From: an uncultured Coriobacteriaceae bacterium
GTDB taxonomy: Bacteria; Actinomycetota; Coriobacteriia; Coriobacteriales; Atopobiaceae
Length of the DNA stretch: 9,078 nucleotides
Assembly (NCBI GenBank): GCA_902772085.1
Contig: CACXZL010000058.1
Span: forward strand, 1-9,078
Direction: 5' to 3'
Shown here: positions 7,264 through 9,078 of the stretch, in pieces
How positions within the stretch are numbered: position 1 is the first letter of the stretch
How the letters are laid out: every line of letters starts with the position of its first letter
The notes under the pieces: model-generated
The model's input: the letters and a program-made list of their open reading frames with translations, nothing else
The model's database searches: none
Told to the model about the DNA's origin: nothing
Made by a program: the position numbers and the translations under genes

Positions 7264-7875
7264 CTAGTCAAGAATCGCCGCAGTGGTAAACACCATCGTG
7301 CCGGAATATTCACCGGCGATGCTCGCGATGTCGTCCTTGTAGGGGAAGAGCAGCCTCTGGTTCAGGCGCACGCCGCCCGTGATCGACTGGCCTTCCTTTG
7401 TGAACACCAGGTAGTCGTAGCCGTTTGCAGGCATGGCAACGGACGTGTCGATCTTCGTGGTGCCCACGTACACCTCGTAGGACGGTTTGAACGTGCTCGC
7501 GGCGTTGGTCTGGTTGCTCAGATAGAAGTCCTGATTCTTCTCGCCCGCAGTGGCGCCGTCGTTGTTTACGCTCACCTTGACACCGGAAACACCTTGCATC
7601 TGGACGCAATTGACGTTGAACTTCTGAATCGTAAAGGAATCCTCGTCGTTCTCAGGGCACACGAGCCTGCCGAAGTCGATCTTTTCGGGAACCGTTACGA
7701 TGTAGGCAACCTCGCCGGCGCCGTCCACGATTCGCGCGTCCACTTCGGTGTCACCCGACCGCACCTGGTCCGTGAGCTCTTGCCCCGTGGCCTGCTCCTC
7801 CGCAAAGGCTGGCGCAAACCCAAAGGCCGTGAGCGCAAGGACCGCAGCCAGCATAACCGTAAGTTTCTTTTTCAT
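7264..7875 (-). CDS. Exported beta-domain surface protein (203 aa), WxL-like in context but lacking W
   Basis: AAAGGGAGGT lies five bases before the start codon, the strongest ribosome-binding site in the locus. This suggests high expression. The signal peptide is residues 1-25 (MKKKLTVMLAAVLALTAFGF, cut after AFA). The mature part has the pattern common in exported beta-sandwich proteins of gut Gram-positives: an early strand YIVTVPEKIDFG (58-69), a run of alternating hydrophobic strands, and a closing GEYSGTMVFTTAAILD. Two cysteines (73 and 90) could form a disulfide. There is no tryptophan anywhere, so the defining WxL wall-binding motif is absent. There is also no sorting signal or membrane helix after the signal peptide. 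It must therefore be released or held by a partner, most simply the VPQTG protein just downstream or the giant protein. An AT-rich stretch (7896-7920) precedes the gene, but I found no convincing promoter pair in it. The exported beta-domain reading is solid; the partner and function are inferred. Confidence 0.8.
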   Translation of the reverse strand: MKKKLTVMLAAVLALTAFGFAPAFAEEQATGQELTDQVRSGDTEVDARIVDGAGEVAYIVTVPEKIDFGRLVCPENDEDSFTIQKFNVNCVQMQGVSGVKVSVNNDGATAGEKNQDFYLSNQTNAASTFKPSYEVYVGTTKIDTSVAMPANGYDYLVFTKEGQSITGGVRLNQRLLFPYKDDIASIAGEYSGTMVFTTAAILD

Positions 7876-7930
7876 GCTGTACCTCCCTTTCTACTTGCTT
7901 GACAATAATATATACACAGACGTCCCGCCG

Positions 7931-8404
7931 CTACTCCACATACAGCTTGAACGCCGACCGAGCGGTGTTCATGGGTGCATGCGCTTCGTCGAGCGAGACG
8001 ATCTGGAATGTTACGAAGGCGTCGTATGTGCCCTTTTGCAGCGTTTGCTTGAGAGGAAGGTCCTTGATTCCATACCCAGGCTCAAGCAGAGAAGACGCGT
8101 AGAGCACGGTGCCGTCCTCAAGCTGCACGGTCGCATAGAACCCGGCTTTGTTGTCCTTGGGGTTTCCTATGCTCAGATGCAGGGTGGTATCGCCCTCCTT
8201 CATCTTTGCGTCCTTGTAACCAGGGATTTGGATACCCGTGGCCTCGACTCCACCTTGGTCTATGCCTGGATCCCAGCCTTCAGATATGGTACCGGAAACG
8301 CCGTTTCCCGTGTCGTCGTTCGGAGCTCCAGGCTTTATCAGCACCACGACTGCACACAAGGCAGCGATGACAAGCACCAGAACCAGCGTTTTCTTGTTCT
8401 TCAT
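7931..8404 (-). CDS. Membrane-anchored or exported beta-domain protein (157 aa)
   Basis: The start at 8404 is chosen because AAAGGG lies nine bases upstream and the product then begins MKNKK before a hydrophobic segment (residues 6-23). An ATG six codons earlier (8422) has its AAGGTG only one base away. The Cys in the segment (residue 17) is preceded by Leu, so it does not make a normal lipobox. With no clear signal-peptidase site either, an N-terminal membrane anchor is the best reading. A Gly/Asp-rich linker (26-55) leads to a domain of about 100 residues beginning GIQIPGYKDAKM. It contains short alternating-hydrophobic strands (TTLHLSIGNP, GFYATVQLEDGTVLYASSL, GTYDAFVTFQIVSL) and ends FKLYVE. 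This pattern fits an immunoglobulin-like or jelly-roll beta-sandwich. It is the first substantial gene of the locus and ends 55 bases before the 203-aa protein. It may act as a chaperone or base subunit for that protein, but the role is unknown. Confidence 0.75.
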   Translation of the reverse strand: MKNKKTLVLVLVIAALCAVVVLIKPGAPNDDTGNGVSGTISEGWDPGIDQGGVEATGIQIPGYKDAKMKEGDTTLHLSIGNPKDNKAGFYATVQLEDGTVLYASSLLEPGYGIKDLPLKQTLQKGTYDAFVTFQIVSLDEAHAPMNTARSAFKLYVE

Positions 8405-8413
8405 CGAACCATT

Positions 8414-8419
8414 CCCTTT
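8414..8419 (-). promoter_or_regulatory. Ribosome-binding site deciding the start of the 157-aa protein
   Basis: AAAGGG on the minus strand is spaced nine bases from the ATG at 8402-8404. It sits inside the first codons of the alternative start at 8422, whose own AAGGTG is only one base away and therefore badly placed. Confidence 0.55.
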
Positions 8420-8454
8420 CATGCACCTTCGTTGCGCCTCTCATGCCCGGAGCG

Positions 8455-8544
8455 TCACCCTCCCGCAAGCGACGCGAGGCTCACCACCATGAGCTCGCGT
8501 TGGCGTTCGCCATCTTCGATCGACGGCTGCTTAGCGAGTATCAT
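8455..8544 (-). CDS. Small ORF of 29 codons with strong Shine-Dalgarno: leader peptide or gene remnant
   Basis: On the minus strand GGAGGAAGGTG (8549-8559) gives an almost ideal ribosome-binding site, with AAGGTG five bases before the ATG at 8544. The peptide starts MILAKQPSIEDGERQRE, continues LMVVSLASLAGG and ends at a TGA. It has no basic N-terminus and does not look like a secreted peptide. From memory of the family, the stretch RQRELMVVSLASLAGG resembles the conserved helix of carboxymuconolactone decarboxylase/AhpD-like proteins (R-x-R-E-L-V...L-A-A-L-G). It could therefore be the stump of such a gene. It could equally be a short leader ORF for the surface locus, since the next gene starts 50 bases downstream. 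Only the ribosome site and open frame support it as translated. Confidence 0.35.
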   Translation of the reverse strand: MILAKQPSIEDGERQRELMVVSLASLAGG

Positions 8545-8570
8545 GATGACACCTTCCTCCAGAGGTCGCA

Positions 8571-8588
8571 ACTCATGACATTATGAGT
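8571..8588 (-). promoter_or_regulatory. Palindromic operator-like site at a possible promoter of the surface locus
   Basis: ACTCAT (8571-8576) and ATGAGT (8583-8588) form a perfect inverted repeat around six bases. It starts four bases after the stop of the Mbeg1-like gene. On the minus strand the overlapping TATACT (8585-8590) and CATAAT (8579-8584) each match a -10 box in five of six positions, though no good -35 is found at the usual distance. A dimeric regulator bound here would sit over the -10 region and could control the 29-codon ORF and the surface genes. The inverted repeat is certain; its role is inferred. Confidence 0.35.
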
Positions 8589-8591
8589 ATA

Positions 8592-9078
8592 TCAGAATCT
8601 TGGTTGGTTCAGCTCGTACGTCACTTCCGGCTGCGTCACCTGTGCGCCTGCCAGCATCAGATGACGCAGCAGCTGCGCCACTTGGGGTCGTGCGGGTATC
8701 ATGGCGCGCAGCACATCCACGACCGCCATCACCACGAGGTCTCGATCCTTTGGCGGTAGCTGGGATGCGGCCAAGGCCATCTTTGGCACGGACGTGCGCC
8801 AATTCGCCTTGATGCCAGCCATGGTGTCTTCTCCTGCCGCCGCGAGCACGTCAAAGACGGCATCCACGAAGCGCTCACGGTCCTCGGCGGTAGCGTTTGA
8901 CAGCCAGGCGTTGATTGAGGAGTCGAGCACGGCGGCACCGAGACCAAGCCGTCTCTCGTACACGAAATCGCATCCGTCGACTTCCCAGCTATAGGGGTCG
9001 TGCTGGTAGAACCCCAAGCCGTGGCTACGCACCACCGAGAAATCCCGTTCCTGCTGCTCGAAGATCATGCCCAGGGTC
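8592..9078 (-). CDS. Mbeg1-like (DUF2974) alpha/beta-hydrolase, C-terminal part, 5' end outside window
   Basis: The frame stays open to the window edge (T-L-G precede the first internal Met at 9068), so only the last roughly 160 residues are present. They match the end of Mbeg1-like DUF2974 proteins as I remember the family. There is a G-M-(I/L)-F/L-E-x segment, then VVRSHGLGFYQHDPYSWEV followed by DGCDFV, where the HDPYSWEV motif is characteristic. A helical tail then contains INAWLSNATAEDRERFVDAV and FDVLAAAGEDTM. The catalytic nucleophile elbow (G-x-S-x-G) of the hydrolase fold would lie before this point and cannot be seen. These are cytoplasmic, lipase-like proteins of largely unknown substrate. 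The gene runs in the same direction as the surface locus with no terminator hairpin between, but the 187-base gap and the palindrome suggest separate control. There is no sign of decay in the visible part. Confidence 0.75.
   Translation of the reverse strand, partial: TLGMIFEQQERDFSVVRSHGLGFYQHDPYSWEVDGCDFVYERRLGLGAAVLDSSINAWLSNATAEDRERFVDAVFDVLAAAGEDTMAGIKANWRTSVPKMALAASQLPPKDRDLVVMAVVDVLRAMIPARPQVAQLLRHLMLAGAQVTQPEVTYELNQPRF

Noticed and set aside
6949..7902. Plus-strand open frame of 317 codons
   Set aside because: It covers two well-supported minus-strand exported proteins with signal peptides and has no recognisable motif.
7897..7925. TTGACA on the plus strand in the AT-rich gap as a promoter
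   Set aside because: No -10 box at proper spacing and no plus-strand gene downstream for it to serve.

Overview
The window looks like a piece of a moderately GC-rich, Gram-positive gut-type genome, most likely an actinobacterium of the class Coriobacteriia (Olsenella/Collinsella/Atopobium relatives). This is an inference. It rests on a sortase signal of the VPQTG type with a basic tail, Arg-rich tails on surface proteins, a 6-phospho-beta-glucosidase remnant, an Mbeg1-like hydrolase, and strong Shine-Dalgarno sites. No rRNA, tRNA, CRISPR array, insertion sequence or integrase was recognised.

Left edge (1-1119): two broken metabolic genes face each other. On the plus strand is the N-terminal part of an Old Yellow Enzyme-type NADH:flavin oxidoreductase. 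On the minus strand is the N-terminal part of a GH1 6-phospho-beta-glucosidase. Both have lost their 3' portions, so the interval around 414-579 marks a decayed deletion or rearrangement junction. The glucosidase keeps its ribosome-binding site and a possible promoter/operator (1160-1201).

Centre (1286-8588): a minus-strand, probably co-transcribed cell-surface locus. Reading downstream, it runs from a possible operator (8571-8588), through a 29-codon small ORF with a strong Shine-Dalgarno site, to a 157-aa membrane-anchored beta-domain protein. Next come a 203-aa exported beta-domain protein, a 120-aa VPQTG sortase substrate, and a 1797-aa surface protein. A 10-bp hairpin at 1286-1329 closes the unit. 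The giant protein has a signal peptide, a roughly 600-residue N-terminal region of unrecognised fold (helical at first), and six divergent InlB-B-like modules. Of these modules, the last three are in exact 96-residue register. They are followed by a GLUG-type beta-helix, a beta-rich region, a Ser/Thr-rich stalk, and a membrane helix with an Arg tail but no close LPXTG motif. The gene set resembles in logic the Csc/WxL surface complexes of Firmicutes (large protein, small exported beta protein, small sortase-anchored protein), but no WxL motif is present. It is the best candidate here for an under-described system, probably an adhesion or host-glycan-binding complex.

Right edge (8592-9078): the C-terminal part of an Mbeg1-like (DUF2974) alpha/beta-hydrolase, minus strand, running off the window.
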